A stretch of DNA of 64,000 nt from Paenibacillus nasutitermitis (GCF_014641075.1 NZ_BMHP01000004.1:186001-250000), one strand, 5' to 3'; shown: positions 1 to 8,880, counted from the stretch's first letter. Numbers and translations: made by a program. The notes: generated by a model from the sequence alone, not told the origin.

Positions 1-1
1 A

Positions 2-757
2 CAGTCCGATAACGGGATTCCTCACCCGGTCTCTATCGAGAAGAGGGATGAGATTGGTCAGCTGGAGGTCTCATTCAACAATATGATCCAGGAACTTGAG
101 ACCAGCCGGCACCGAGAAAAAGAGGAAGAAGGCCTCAGAAGACAGCTGATTGCGAACTTGTCGCATGATTTACGAACGCCTATTACCGCCATCAGAGGTC
201 ATGCCTATCGTTTGAAGAAAGAACCGTTAAGTGTGAAGGGTCAGGAGTCGCTGGACTCCATAGATACGAAAATAACCCATCTCGGGCAATTGATTGAAAA
301 TCTTCTCTCTTATACGTTATTGACTTCGGGGAAGTATCCTTACCGCCCGGTAGAGAGCGATATCGTACGATTGGTGAGAACATCCTTTGCCGCGTGGTAT
401 CCCGTCTTTGAGAATATGGGTTTTTGCATCGAGCTGGAATTACCGGAAACCACATTTAAATGGAAAGTTGACCCCCAATGGATGGAACGGATGCTGGACA
501 ATCTGTTTCAGAATATTCTCCGGCATGCGAAAGACGGAAAATATATAGGAATACAAGTTGAAACGAAATTGCAGCGGATTATTATCGAAGACCGAGGGCC
601 GGGAATGAACGGTGAATCGGCTGAAAAAGGAGCCGGAATCGGTCTTTCGATAGCGGATTTGATGCGTCAGGAAATGAAGCTCCACTGGGAATTTGAAACG
701 AATGCAGGCGGAACGAAGATTCTTATTGGCAAACGAATACAGGAAAATGGGGGCTGA
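2..757 (+). CDS. Sensor histidine kinase, C-terminal part (cut by window start)
   Basis: The reading frame is open from base 2, so the N-terminal sensor and membrane part lies outside the window. The first visible residues (EKRDEIGQLEVSFNNM) are the end of a HAMP linker. The H-box (LIANLSHDLRTPI) with the phosphoacceptor His is at about visible residue 55. The N-box (LDNLFQNILRHA), G1 (EDRGPGMN) and G2 (GAGIGLSIAD) ATP-binding motifs follow. It should autophosphorylate and pass phosphate to a response regulator, probably encoded just upstream. The ABC transporter genes that follow suggest a BceS/lantibiotic-sensing type kinase, but that is inferred from context only. The TGA stop lies inside the stem of the terminator that follows. 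Confidence 0.93.
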   Translation, partial: QSDNGIPHPVSIEKRDEIGQLEVSFNNMIQELETSRHREKEEEGLRRQLIANLSHDLRTPITAIRGHAYRLKKEPLSVKGQESLDSIDTKITHLGQLIENLLSYTLLTSGKYPYRPVESDIVRLVRTSFAAWYPVFENMGFCIELELPETTFKWKVDPQWMERMLDNLFQNILRHAKDGKYIGIQVETKLQRIIIEDRGPGMNGESAEKGAGIGLSIADLMRQEMKLHWEFETNAGGTKILIGKRIQENGG

Positions 758-782
758 AGCTGGTTTTCAGCCTCTTTTTCTT
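752..782 (+). terminator. Rho-independent terminator after the histidine kinase
   Basis: GGCTGAA pairs with TTCAGCC around a 7-base loop and is followed by a T-rich run (TCTTTTTCTT). The kinase stop codon sits within the left arm. It separates the kinase from the ABC genes. Confidence 0.8.
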
Positions 783-932
783 ATGCAAAAGAATTATGAA
801 ATTGATGCAAAATTAAACCAAATTTAACCGTATCGCCCTTTGTTCTTAACCTGTACAAGCTATTATGGATGCTGGGAAGAAGAACAGGAGTCAAGGCATG
901 GACGCCGTGACACGAGAGGAGATGACGTCAGA

Positions 933-1871
933 GTGAGCATCTGCGTTCTTAGAACGAATCAGTTATCCAAGGAATACGGGGAGCACAGCGCCCTGGACCG
1001 TGTTGATCTGTCCATTCACAAGGGCAGTATTTATGGTTTTATCGGGCAGAATGGAGCGGGCAAATCTACGCTAATGCGGATTGTAACCGGGCTCGCCTTT
1101 CCGACATCCGGCTCGATCGAGCTGTTTGGGGAAAGTGATGCCAAGAGAATCGTTCGAGCGAGGGTACGCATAGGTACGACCATTGAAAGCCCGGCATTGT
1201 TTCCGTCCATGTCGGCCTATGAGAACATGGAAGTGCAGCGGCTGCAGAAAGGAATCAGGGAAAAAGAGGCTATTTATCAAACCCTTGAAATCGTCGGTCT
1301 GCAGGGGACCGGCAAAAAACCGGCGGGAGATTTCTCCCTGGGAATGAAACAGCGTCTTGATCTTGCAATCGCTTTGCTGGGGCAACCGGAACTTCTTATC
1401 CTCGATGAGCCTACGAACGGATTGGACCCCATGAGTGTCATGGGTCTGAGAGAACTGTTAAAGAAGCTCAACCGCGAATGCGGGATGACCATTTTGATCT
1501 CCAGCCATATTCTGAGCGAGCTTCATCTGCTGGCTACCCATTACGGAATCATTCACCAGGGGAAACTGCTGGAGCAGTTGACGGTGGAGGAGTTGAACAA
1601 GAAATGCCGCCAGTATCTGCACATCAAGGTGAACGAACCCGTTCATGCGGCAGAGGTGATTGGGCGAGAGCTTCCGGCAGCCGAAATCGAAGCGATGCCA
1701 GATGGCATCATCCGTTTATTCCGCTATACGGAGCACCCGGGCAAAATTTCTTCAATGCTTGCGGCTGCGGGTCTTGAAATTGAACAATTCATGCCGATGG
1801 GCGAGCATCTGGAGAGTTATTTTGTCCGGCGGATCGGGGGTATGGGGCATGATCAATCTAATAGCGTCTGA
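933..1871 (+). CDS. ABC transporter ATP-binding protein (bacitracin/lantibiotic type)
   Basis: This is a 312-residue ATPase subunit. Visible motifs are Walker A (GQNGAGKST, residues 38-46), the signature FSLGMKQRLDLA, Walker B LLILDEPTNGLDP and an H-loop ISSH. An extra C-terminal region of about 90 residues is typical of the BcrA/LctF/NatA-like group. I chose the GTG at 933 because AGAGGAG lies about 11 bases upstream and the conserved N-terminus begins there; the frame stays open to 840 without a good start. It overlaps the permease gene by 23 bases, so the two are co-translated. With the upstream kinase it probably forms a peptide-antibiotic or cell-envelope-stress exporter. The substrate is unknown. 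Confidence 0.9.
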   Translation: MSICVLRTNQLSKEYGEHSALDRVDLSIHKGSIYGFIGQNGAGKSTLMRIVTGLAFPTSGSIELFGESDAKRIVRARVRIGTTIESPALFPSMSAYENMEVQRLQKGIREKEAIYQTLEIVGLQGTGKKPAGDFSLGMKQRLDLAIALLGQPELLILDEPTNGLDPMSVMGLRELLKKLNRECGMTILISSHILSELHLLATHYGIIHQGKLLEQLTVEELNKKCRQYLHIKVNEPVHAAEVIGRELPAAEIEAMPDGIIRLFRYTEHPGKISSMLAAAGLEIEQFMPMGEHLESYFVRRIGGMGHDQSNSV

Positions 1872-2634
1872 ATGGTATAAGCTGCGGAAAAACGACCTGT
1901 TCCGGATTCTCTGTTATTTTATGATTGCCGTGGCATTCCTTTTCCCGTTGTTCATTTATTGGAGCTTTCCGAAGGATGGAGACGGCCAAATCACGCTCAC
2001 CGGAATGAAGCTGTATGTCAATAGTCTAACGATGAATGATTTCTTTCTCAAAATCTCTCTTGGCCTACTGGCCGGATTTTTCATCTCTGGTGAATATTCA
2101 TCCGGTGTGCTGAAGAGGACGGTATCCGTTGGAAACCACAGATGGCAAATCTATATGTCAAAACTTGCGATATACTCGCTCGGCGTAGCCATTATATCCA
2201 TACTGGTCCCCGTTCTCAACATCTTCATCGGAAGTGTGATGAACGGGGCTGGTCTGCTGTCCGAATTCGGACAGCCTGAAGGGAATTCCGTGCCGGAGTA
2301 TGTGCTAAGGACACTTGGATTCACGGTTCTGTTCGCGGCCGCTTTCGCTTCCATCGCTGCTTATGTCGCCGTTATACTGGCCGATAATGGCAAAACGATC
2401 GGATTCTCCATCGTGTTTTTTCTTTTCGTTGACCAGGTTCTCGCTTCTCTTGGGAATTATGTTCCTCTCCTCAAGATGCTATATGACATTTCGCTTTTCA
2501 AGCTGTTCCGGACGGCGATGGAATACAGGGTGGATCATGGCGATCTGATTTGGTCTGCCGTTATGCCGATCGCAACCTTCGCTGTTTTTGCGGTATTGGG
2601 TCTGAATGCATTTCGCCGGAAAGAAATTAAATAA
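1849..2634 (+). CDS. ABC transporter permease, ABC-2/BcrB-like
   Basis: This 261-residue protein has about six hydrophobic segments. Its N-terminus (MINLIASEWYKLRKNDLFRI) is typical of ABC-2 permeases, and EYSSGVLKRT matches the family's E-Y-x-x-G-T/V-L-K motif. The ATG lies inside the end of the ATPase gene behind a GGGGG Shine-Dalgarno, indicating coupled translation. Its partner is the preceding ATPase. The frame is open upstream to 1660, but that part overlaps the ATPase and shows no start signal. It is probably the membrane half of an exporter for antimicrobial peptides. Confidence 0.88.
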   Translation: MINLIASEWYKLRKNDLFRILCYFMIAVAFLFPLFIYWSFPKDGDGQITLTGMKLYVNSLTMNDFFLKISLGLLAGFFISGEYSSGVLKRTVSVGNHRWQIYMSKLAIYSLGVAIISILVPVLNIFIGSVMNGAGLLSEFGQPEGNSVPEYVLRTLGFTVLFAAAFASIAAYVAVILADNGKTIGFSIVFFLFVDQVLASLGNYVPLLKMLYDISLFKLFRTAMEYRVDHGDLIWSAVMPIATFAVFAVLGLNAFRRKEIK

Positions 2635-2669
2635 TGTAAAAATCCGTTTGCGAGAAAAGGGGAAGAGAG

Positions 2670-2756
2670 ATGAAAAGAAGCGTATTCATTATCATTGGTG
2701 TCATTATAGTGGCGGTTGTGTTATTGATGCTTGTAATGCCGGTCCCAAATGCTTAA
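2670..2756 (+). CDS. 28-residue single-span membrane peptide
   Basis: A short ORF encodes MKR followed by an almost purely hydrophobic stretch (SVFIIIGVIIVAVVLLMLVM) and PVPNA. A strong AAAAGGGGAAG ribosome site lies 5-8 bases before the ATG, which is why I believe it is translated. It starts 35 bases after the ABC permease and may belong to that operon. It could be a small regulatory or transporter-associated peptide, or the remnant of a longer protein that lost its extracellular part. No function can be assigned. Confidence 0.5.
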   Translation: MKRSVFIIIGVIIVAVVLLMLVMPVPNA

Positions 2757-2872
2757 CGCAGCCGGAATGGCATGAAATCCACATCCCGACAATGATACCT
2801 GTCGCTTTTTCGCAGGCTAATTTGATAAGATGGAGGAAGTATCGTTCGAACGATGAACAGGATGTGCGCATA

Positions 2873-3484
2873 ATGGATATTTCCTCTTGGTTTACGGAAG
2901 ATAAACTGTATGAACTGATGGATAGATACCGGTCTTTCGGACCGCTTCCCGGTATTCTCCTGACCTTTTTAAAATCCTTTATTCCTCCGCTCCCGACGCT
3001 TGTTATTGTAGGTATCAACGCAGCCGCTTATGGCCTGTGGCTTGGATTTCTTTACTCTTGGCTGGGTCTTGTGCTGGGCTGTACGGTGACCTTTCTGATT
3101 GTGGGACGGATCGCCCGGCACCCTTATATGCTTCGTTTCTCGGGCAAACACAAGGTGAAACGCAGCATGGAATGGGTTCGCCGGAACGCGTTCAGCTATG
3201 TGATGCTGCTCAGTCTGTTTCCGCTTGGCCCTTTTGTTGTCATTAACATCGCGGCCGCTCTGGCAGGCATGCGCCTGCGCTCTTTTGTCACAGCGATTGC
3301 GATTGGCAAGGCTATTATGGTGTTTGCCGTTTCCTATATCGGGTACGACCTCTCGCGTTATACGGAGCATCCGGTACAGATCCTTTATGTGATTGTCTTT
3401 ATTGTGGTTTCAATCCTACTGAGCAAAAGAATCGAAGCCTGGTTCGCCCGGAACTCAGACAAACCGGACGGGCAGCAAGGCTGA
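2873..3484 (+). CDS. TVP38/TMEM64 (VTT-domain) family membrane protein
   Basis: This is a 203-residue multi-spanning membrane protein. The early segment RSFGPLPGILLTFLKSFIPP, then GLWLGFLYSWLGLVLGC, the basic cytoplasmic loop and FSYVMLLSLFPLGPFVVIN are characteristic of the VTT/SNARE-associated family (B. subtilis YtxB-type). Members of this family are linked to lipid scrambling and membrane homeostasis. The start at ATG 2873 fits homolog length and has AGGAT about 10 bases upstream; the open frame further upstream is not family-like. It follows the small peptide by about 115 bases. Its exact role here is unknown. Confidence 0.82.
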   Translation: MDISSWFTEDKLYELMDRYRSFGPLPGILLTFLKSFIPPLPTLVIVGINAAAYGLWLGFLYSWLGLVLGCTVTFLIVGRIARHPYMLRFSGKHKVKRSMEWVRRNAFSYVMLLSLFPLGPFVVINIAAALAGMRLRSFVTAIAIGKAIMVFAVSYIGYDLSRYTEHPVQILYVIVFIVVSILLSKRIEAWFARNSDKPDGQQG

Positions 3485-3573
3485 TGGGGCTGCTTCCAGG
3501 CAGCTCTTGCAGGGGTAGTAGTAGATAGACCCACTGAAGGCGGCAAAGCCGCGAGAGAGGAGCGTTCGGTGCT

Positions 3574-4077
3574 ATGAGCAGTCAAGATGAAATTCAGCCC
3601 GCCATGCAAGGCGGGGAAGTGAAGGTGGTTGTGCTGCCGGAATTGAAGCTGGTCGGGATCCGCGTCGTGGCCGGAGATGCGAAAGGGTATGAGGAACAGA
3701 TTCCGCTGGCTTTCGAGCGGCTTCAGGGACGCCTGAGTGAAATTGCTGTCCGGGTGGAACCGTTAAGGCTGTACGGCGCTTATTATGCCAGCGATGAATC
3801 CGGGCAGGAGGATGGATATTGGGCCTGTGCGGAGGTGGAGGAAAGCCTGGTTGTTCCCGAAGGGATGGAGTCGGTGACGGTGCCGCCACAGTCCTATGCC
3901 GTCATTGAACATCGGGGACCGATCCGGCAGGTCTATCAAACCTACGAACAGCTGCACCGCTGGATTGCGGATAAAGGCTACAAACGCATTCTGCGCGCGT
4001 GGCATCTGGAGCGGTACGAAGTGGCGGAAGACAACACAATGATTATCCATTTGCATGATACGATTACCGTGGATTAG
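3574..4077 (+). CDS. GyrI-like effector-binding domain protein
   Basis: This 167-residue protein has the features of the GyrI-like/BmrR-C small-molecule-binding fold: KLVGIRVVAGDAKGYEEQIP early on, a central YYASDESGQEDGYWACAEV, the strand VPPQSYAVIEHRGP, and a C-terminal YEVAEDNTMIIHLH. It has no DNA-binding domain, so it is a stand-alone ligand-binding protein. A GAGAGGAG ribosome site precedes the ATG. It ends 12 bases before the following isomerase gene, so the two are probably co-transcribed. The ligand is unknown. Confidence 0.8.
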   Translation: MSSQDEIQPAMQGGEVKVVVLPELKLVGIRVVAGDAKGYEEQIPLAFERLQGRLSEIAVRVEPLRLYGAYYASDESGQEDGYWACAEVEESLVVPEGMESVTVPPQSYAVIEHRGPIRQVYQTYEQLHRWIADKGYKRILRAWHLERYEVAEDNTMIIHLHDTITVD

Positions 4078-4089
4078 GGAGGTATGCCG

Positions 4090-4974
4090 ATGATCCGATT
4101 AGGAGGCCCTATACCGGAGACGGGCAGTGATCCCCTGCTGCTGGCGCGGGCGTGCCGCGAATTTGGATATCGTGCTGCGGTCTGCCCGGAGATTGACAGC
4201 AAGGACTCCGGCGTTATCCACAGCGTGCGGGAAGCTTTTGACCGGGAAGACGTTCTGATCGCCGAGGTGGGCTGCTGGTCCAACCTGGTGGATCCGGATG
4301 AAGCGGGCAGGCGCAGAAGCCTGAATTATGCCTATGAGCGGCTGAATCTGGCAGAGGAAGTGGGCGCATTATGCAGCGTTACTTATATCGGCTCGGCTGC
4401 GGCCAACTCGCAGTATGATCCGCATCCGTTCAATCTGTCTCCCGAAGGCTTCGAGCTTGCGGTCGATACGATACGGAATGTGCTCGATACGGTAAAGCCG
4501 AAGCGCGCAAAATTTGCCCTGGAATTTATGCAGTGGGTGCTGCCGGACAGTCCTGAGGCCTGCCTGGATCTGATTAAGGCCGTTGACCGGCCGCAGTTTG
4601 CCGCGCATCTGGACCCGGTGAATATTATTCTGACGCCGCGTCAATATTTCAATAACGGGGAATTGATCAAGCGCTGCTTCGACCTGCTGGGTCCTTATAT
4701 CGTCAGCTGCCATGCCAAGGATATCAGGTTGGACAACCGGCTGTCCCTTCACCTGGATGAAACGCTGCCGGGAACGGGGAACCTCGATTACAGATCCTAT
4801 CTGCGGGAGCTGGACAAGCTTCCCGGCGATGTTCCGCTGCTGCTGGAGCACCTGGAAACAACGGCTCAGTATGGACAGGCCCGTGATTATTTGACTGCCG
4901 TGTTGACGGCTTTCAGCCGCGCCTTTGCACATGACTCTTGCGTAAGCGGGGAGCCGTGCATGGAGAAAAAATAA
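4090..4974 (+). CDS. Sugar phosphate isomerase/epimerase family TIM barrel
   Basis: This 294-residue protein fits the xylose-isomerase-like TIM barrel. Visible metal-site candidates are the Glu in FALEFMQW, the Asp/His region AAHLDPVN, the His in SCHAKDI and the Glu in LLLEHLE. Of two nearby ATGs I prefer 4090, because AGGGAGG (4076-4082) is 7 bases away; ATG 4084 is too close. Related proteins isomerise or epimerise sugars or inositol derivatives, but this subfamily has no proven substrate. The dioxygenase gene converges on it and shares its terminator. It may act on the same compound class as the enzymes of the 7-17 kb operon, which is inference. Confidence 0.78.
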   Translation: MIRLGGPIPETGSDPLLLARACREFGYRAAVCPEIDSKDSGVIHSVREAFDREDVLIAEVGCWSNLVDPDEAGRRRSLNYAYERLNLAEEVGALCSVTYIGSAAANSQYDPHPFNLSPEGFELAVDTIRNVLDTVKPKRAKFALEFMQWVLPDSPEACLDLIKAVDRPQFAAHLDPVNIILTPRQYFNNGELIKRCFDLLGPYIVSCHAKDIRLDNRLSLHLDETLPGTGNLDYRSYLRELDKLPGDVPLLLEHLETTAQYGQARDYLTAVLTAFSRAFAHDSCVSGEPCMEKK

Positions 4975-5025
4975 AGGGTTTATGCAGGGCGAGCCCGGTC
5001 AGGCTTGCGGCCGCATAAACCCTTT
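4974..5025. terminator. Bidirectional terminator between convergent genes
   Basis: AAAGGGTTTATGC (4974-4986) pairs perfectly with GCATAAACCCTTT (5013-5025). Runs of A on one side and T on the other allow termination on both strands. The 26-base loop holds a weaker inner GCC/GGC stem. Confidence 0.8.
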
Positions 5026-5105
5026 TTGCATATGGACAAGAGCGGCCAGAAGGCCTGTAGAGTGAGAGCAGTAGGCGTATCGCTCCTCTCGGCAAGGACT
5101 GGCTT

Positions 5106-5936
5106 CTAACATTCCGCTTTAGTCATTTCGTTGGTAAAGATCCGTTTGTATTCCTGCGGTCTGAGCTTGACCGCCGACTCCGGAGCGTAATGGAACTGGA
5201 GCGCGCGCCGGCGTTTGTCCGAGAAGTTATACGGCGTACCATGGTAAATCAGTCCATGGAAGAATAGAACCCCACCGGACTTCAGCGGTACGGCAGCATC
5301 ACGTTCGACGGGAACACTGGTGTCGCAGATCTGCCAGTCGCGGACGGCATAATGGGGCGTTGCGCCGATCATATGCGAACGGGGAATGACATGCATGCAG
5401 CCATTATCGATTCCGGCATCGTCCAATGCAATCCACACGCCGATGACCGGCTTGTCGAAGGCCAGCGGGCCGTAAGCCATATCCTGGTGCCAGGGCTTCT
5501 CCCCGCCGCCTTGGGGGGGCTTCAGCAGGGCCATGTCCTGCGTGAGCTTCGGCGTTTCGCCAAGCAGCTGCTCCATAATCGCCAGGATGGCAGGATGCTG
5601 GGCCAGAATCCCCAGCCGCGGGTCCACATCGACAAAGTTATACACCTTGCGTACGGAAAGCTCCATGTCCATGCCGGGCGTAAGCTCGCTCCGAGGTTTG
5701 ACAAATTCCACCTGCGCCTTCGTCTCCGGGTCTTGGATAATATCGGAGATCGCCTGCTTGGCGGATTGGATTTCCGCAGCATGGAGTATGTTTCCGATAG
5801 CCAGGAACCCCTGCTCATTGAACTGCCGGATCTGTTCACTGCTGAATTCAGCGGCTGAAGAAAGCGGTGTATGCACGCTATGGATCGGATACAGGCGTTC
5901 ATTAATTTCTTGCGGGTTGACGGACTGCTTTCTCAT
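5106..5936 (-). CDS. Phytanoyl-CoA dioxygenase (PhyH) family oxygenase
   Basis: This 276-residue protein has the PhyH-type Fe(II)/2-oxoglutarate oxygenase pattern: HxD iron ligands at WHQD (H150, D152), a distal His in HGLIYHGTP (about H232), and the Arg-rich KRRRALQFHY that would bind 2-oxoglutarate. MHVIPRSH is also typical. AAGGGGAG lies about 9 bases before the ATG. It is divergent from an AraC-type regulator, 105 bases apart, which probably controls it. Bacterial members hydroxylate diverse small molecules, so the substrate cannot be read from sequence. Confidence 0.85.
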   Translation of the reverse strand: MRKQSVNPQEINERLYPIHSVHTPLSSAAEFSSEQIRQFNEQGFLAIGNILHAAEIQSAKQAISDIIQDPETKAQVEFVKPRSELTPGMDMELSVRKVYNFVDVDPRLGILAQHPAILAIMEQLLGETPKLTQDMALLKPPQGGGEKPWHQDMAYGPLAFDKPVIGVWIALDDAGIDNGCMHVIPRSHMIGATPHYAVRDWQICDTSVPVERDAAVPLKSGGVLFFHGLIYHGTPYNFSDKRRRALQFHYAPESAVKLRPQEYKRIFTNEMTKAEC

Positions 5937-5951
5937 GGGCTACAACTCCCC

Positions 5952-5981
5952 TTGGCTAATTGTGGTTCATCTATTTATAAT
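5952..5981 (+). promoter_or_regulatory. Putative SigA promoter for the AraC gene
   Basis: TTGGCT (5952-5957) and TATAAT (5976-5981) are separated by 18 bases, about 60 bases before the AraC start. It lies in the divergent intergenic region shared with the dioxygenase gene. Confidence 0.5.
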
Positions 5982-6041
5982 TTAACTCATCGGGTAGATG
6001 TTCCATATGGCGGGAAGGGATTTCTTTTTGTAGGAAACGGC

Positions 6042-6944
6042 ATGAGAGTGAGAAATGAGGGATACTGGATGGCGGATCTGACAGAGGGCATTACAGAGGA
6101 TGTGAATACCTGGTACTTCAGCAATCCGGGCGTTTGCGGCAAAGCGGTGTGTGAACCGGAATGGAGATGGGACCCTCCGGGTCCCATGGAGGATTACGAC
6201 ATTTGGTATGTGATGGAGGGGCAGGGTGCCATCACGATCAACGGAACCGGTTATGACGTCAAACGGGGTACCCTTGTGCTTCTCTACCCCGGAGATGTCA
6301 TTAAAGCGCGCCACGATCCGGAAGACCGGTTGATGGTCATATATATTCATTTCCTGTTGGAGGGGACCGGCGGACTTGCAGCCGCAGAAGCCGGGATGCC
6401 CCGCTATATGCGCCTGGAGGAGCCGCAGTGGCTGGAAATGTACCTGCTTCGGGTGCTGGAGGTGGATCGTTGGGAGACCAAATGGAAGGAAGAGGAGTTC
6501 AATCTGCTGCTCAAGCTGATTATGATCCGTCTGATGAGGGAAATGGAGCTGCAACAGCAGGAAACGCCGGTCTCCCGGATGAACCGGCAGCGGATTCAGA
6601 AGGTGACCGACTATATGCGCCAACATATCCGCGGGCGGCTGACTCCCAGCCAAATAGGGGAGGAATTTCAATGCTCTCCCCGCTATTTAAGCAGACTGTT
6701 CAAGCAGTATACGGGTATTTCGCTGAAGGAATATATAACCCGGGTCCGTATGGAACGGGCGACCGTGCTGCTCTGTGAAACCTCCATGACTATCACGCAG
6801 ATTGCAGAAGCTGTCGGCTATTCGGAGCTATTCTATTTCTCCAAGCTGTTCAAGCATATCCACGGCGTATCGCCCCAGCATTTCCGCTACCGCGGCGTTC
6901 TGTCGGAAAAGCATAGCAGCAGCGGAGAGCCGGAACGGAGTTGA
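6042..6944 (+). CDS. AraC family transcriptional regulator
   Basis: This 300-residue protein has an N-terminal cupin-like sensor (IWYVMEGQGAITINGTGY, then GTLVLLYPGDVIKARHD). The C-terminal double helix-turn-helix of AraC/XylS carries LTPSQIGEEFQCSPRYLSRL and the signature ITQIAEAVGYSELFYFSKLF. I start at ATG 6042, preceded by AGGAA; the longer frame overlaps the divergent dioxygenase. Such proteins usually activate adjacent sugar genes on binding a ligand. The divergent PhyH gene is the most likely target, and the neighbouring sugar importer may be another, although that operon has its own GntR regulator. Confidence 0.88.
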   Translation: MRVRNEGYWMADLTEGITEDVNTWYFSNPGVCGKAVCEPEWRWDPPGPMEDYDIWYVMEGQGAITINGTGYDVKRGTLVLLYPGDVIKARHDPEDRLMVIYIHFLLEGTGGLAAAEAGMPRYMRLEEPQWLEMYLLRVLEVDRWETKWKEEEFNLLLKLIMIRLMREMELQQQETPVSRMNRQRIQKVTDYMRQHIRGRLTPSQIGEEFQCSPRYLSRLFKQYTGISLKEYITRVRMERATVLLCETSMTITQIAEAVGYSELFYFSKLFKHIHGVSPQHFRYRGVLSEKHSSSGEPERS

Positions 6945-7018
6945 GGCGATTAATCGCGCATGCCTCCGCCGCCAGCTTGGGGTTGTTCCCGTTTTTCCGC
7001 CAGTGGGACATCTCTTGG

Positions 7019-7873
7019 TCAGCCTTTCAAAGATCCGGAAGCGAGACCATCGATTAAATAACGCTGAAAGAATAAGGAAAGCACAATTGGAGGCAGGCAG
7101 CCGATGACGCCTGCGGCAGCCATCAGGCTGAAGTCGGCTGTGTACCTTCCGGCAAAAAAGTTGATAACGACCGGGATCGTCTGTGATTGGATGGAGTTTG
7201 ACAGCGTAAGGGCTGTTGTGAATTCGTTCCATGAATTCAGGAAGACGAACACGCCGGTGGCGAACAGGCCGGGTGTCGAAATCGGCAGCACGACCCGGAA
7301 CAAGGCGCCAAGCCGGCCGGTGCCGTCAATAAACGCCGCATCCTCCAGCTCCCTCGGAATGGAGAAAAAATATCCCCGCATGACCCAAATCACAAAAGGC
7401 AGCGTATAGGTGATGTTCGTCAGCACAATCGCCATTTTCGTATCGAGCATGCCAATGTTTTTGAATATCGTATAAATGGGAATGAGTACGGCGACGCCGG
7501 GAATCATTTGAGTAAACAGCACGAACAGAACAAGCCGTTCACGGAACGGAAACGTTAATCGGGCGAATGCGTAAGCGCCGAGCGAACCGAACACCAGTGA
7601 AACAACAACCGTTGTGGTCGAAATCGTCAGACTATTGAGCACCGAACGGAAAAAATCGGAAACGCCGGCTGAACCGAAAAGCACATCGACATAGTAATGC
7701 AGGTTGATTTCCGGCGGAATCCACTGAAGAGGAACCGTGTTGATATATTTCATGGGTGTGATGCTGACCATCACAAGCCATAAGAACGGAGCAGCCGCAA
7801 CGAACATCGTCAACAGGACGAGCAAATAGATGGCGGCTGTGAATATCCGGTTGTTTCCGTATGTCTTAGTCAT
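7019..7873 (-). CDS. Carbohydrate ABC transporter permease (MalG-like)
   Basis: This is a 284-residue inner-membrane permease with six predicted spans. The N-terminal segment IFTAAIYLLVLLTMFVAAAP and the EAA-like cytoplasmic loop ELEDAAFIDGTGRLGALFRV mark the CUT1 family. It is the last gene of the operon, and its partner permease starts 13 bases upstream in transcription order. GGCGGGG precedes its ATG. No ATPase gene is present in the operon, so a shared MsmX-type ATPase encoded elsewhere probably energises it, as is common in Bacillales. It ends 75 bases from the convergent AraC gene; I see no clear T-tailed hairpin in between. Confidence 0.92.
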   Translation of the reverse strand: MTKTYGNNRIFTAAIYLLVLLTMFVAAAPFLWLVMVSITPMKYINTVPLQWIPPEINLHYYVDVLFGSAGVSDFFRSVLNSLTISTTTVVVSLVFGSLGAYAFARLTFPFRERLVLFVLFTQMIPGVAVLIPIYTIFKNIGMLDTKMAIVLTNITYTLPFVIWVMRGYFFSIPRELEDAAFIDGTGRLGALFRVVLPISTPGLFATGVFVFLNSWNEFTTALTLSNSIQSQTIPVVINFFAGRYTADFSLMAAAGVIGCLPPIVLSLFFQRYLIDGLASGSLKG

Positions 7874-7885
7874 CGTATCCCCGCC

Positions 7886-8803
7886 CTAATACAAGTCTTT
7901 TTCGCGCAGCAGTTTCATATAGAGAATCACCAGCAGAAGGATAAAGAAGGTGATGATATAGCTGCTTGCTGCGCCATAACCGAATTTGGTGAACTGAAAG
8001 CTTTGCGTATAAATATGGAGCCCGATTACTTGCGTCGCATTGGCCGGGCCGCCTTTGGTAAGACCGTAAATGAGATCAAATGCCTGGAATGCTCCGATCG
8101 TCTGAAGGACGAGCAGCACAAGCGTAGTCGGCATAAGCAGCGGCCATGTCACATGACGGAATCCGCTCCATCTTCCCGATCCGTCTACCCTCGCGGCCTC
8201 ATACAGATCCTTCGATATGGACTGGAGGGCTGCCAGGTACAGCAGGGTAACGAAAGGGAACGACTTCCAGATCTGGGCCAGGGTTAGCATGATAAAAGCC
8301 CATTTCGGATCGGCCAGCCACCCGATGTACTGATCAATGACGCCAAGCTGGGACAAAGCGGCATTCATGACGCCAGTGTTGGGGTTCAGCATTATTTTCC
8401 AAATCATCCCGATAATAATGGTCGGTATCGCCCAAGGGATAAGCAGGAATGAACGGGCGACACCCCGGCCTGCGAATTTATTGTTCAGAAGCAGGGCGGC
8501 TGTAAGTCCGATGAAGAAGGTGCCGAGTACACTGGCCAGGGAAAAATAAGAGGTGGTGCGCAGGCTGGTCCAGAATTCGGGATTTCTCAATACCTCGCCA
8601 AAGAATTGCAAGCCGACAAATTCAGGTCCAAGCTGCGGCCGCATCAGGTTCAGTTCGACAAAGCTCAGGTAAATGGAATACAGGAACGGATAAAGGATCA
8701 AAGCGCATGACAGGATGATAATAGGGAGTAAAAGATAAAAGGCAAATTTCCCTTCCGATATCATCTTGCGCGGCTTCTTGTTCGCACCGGCAGCGGAACT
8801 CAT
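7886..8803 (-). CDS. Carbohydrate ABC transporter permease (MalF-like)
   Basis: This 305-residue permease has six spans and the CUT1 loop DLYEAARVDGSGRWSGFRHV that contacts the ATPase. PFLYSIYLSF near the N-terminus is typical of MalF/UgpA-like proteins. GAGGAGGA precedes the ATG. It pairs with the MalG-like permease immediately downstream and the lipoprotein encoded upstream. Together they import a sugar or oligosaccharide for the catabolic genes of the same operon. The substrate is unknown. Confidence 0.92.
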   Translation of the reverse strand: MSSAAGANKKPRKMISEGKFAFYLLLPIIILSCALILYPFLYSIYLSFVELNLMRPQLGPEFVGLQFFGEVLRNPEFWTSLRTTSYFSLASVLGTFFIGLTAALLLNNKFAGRGVARSFLLIPWAIPTIIIGMIWKIMLNPNTGVMNAALSQLGVIDQYIGWLADPKWAFIMLTLAQIWKSFPFVTLLYLAALQSISKDLYEAARVDGSGRWSGFRHVTWPLLMPTTLVLLVLQTIGAFQAFDLIYGLTKGGPANATQVIGLHIYTQSFQFTKFGYGAASSYIITFFILLLVILYMKLLREKDLY

Positions 8804-8880
8804 CTGTTGTCCTCCTCAGGTATCGGGAAGCGGCGACATTCCGCAAGGAAAAATCGCCGTTTTCCACTGATCGTTGACTC

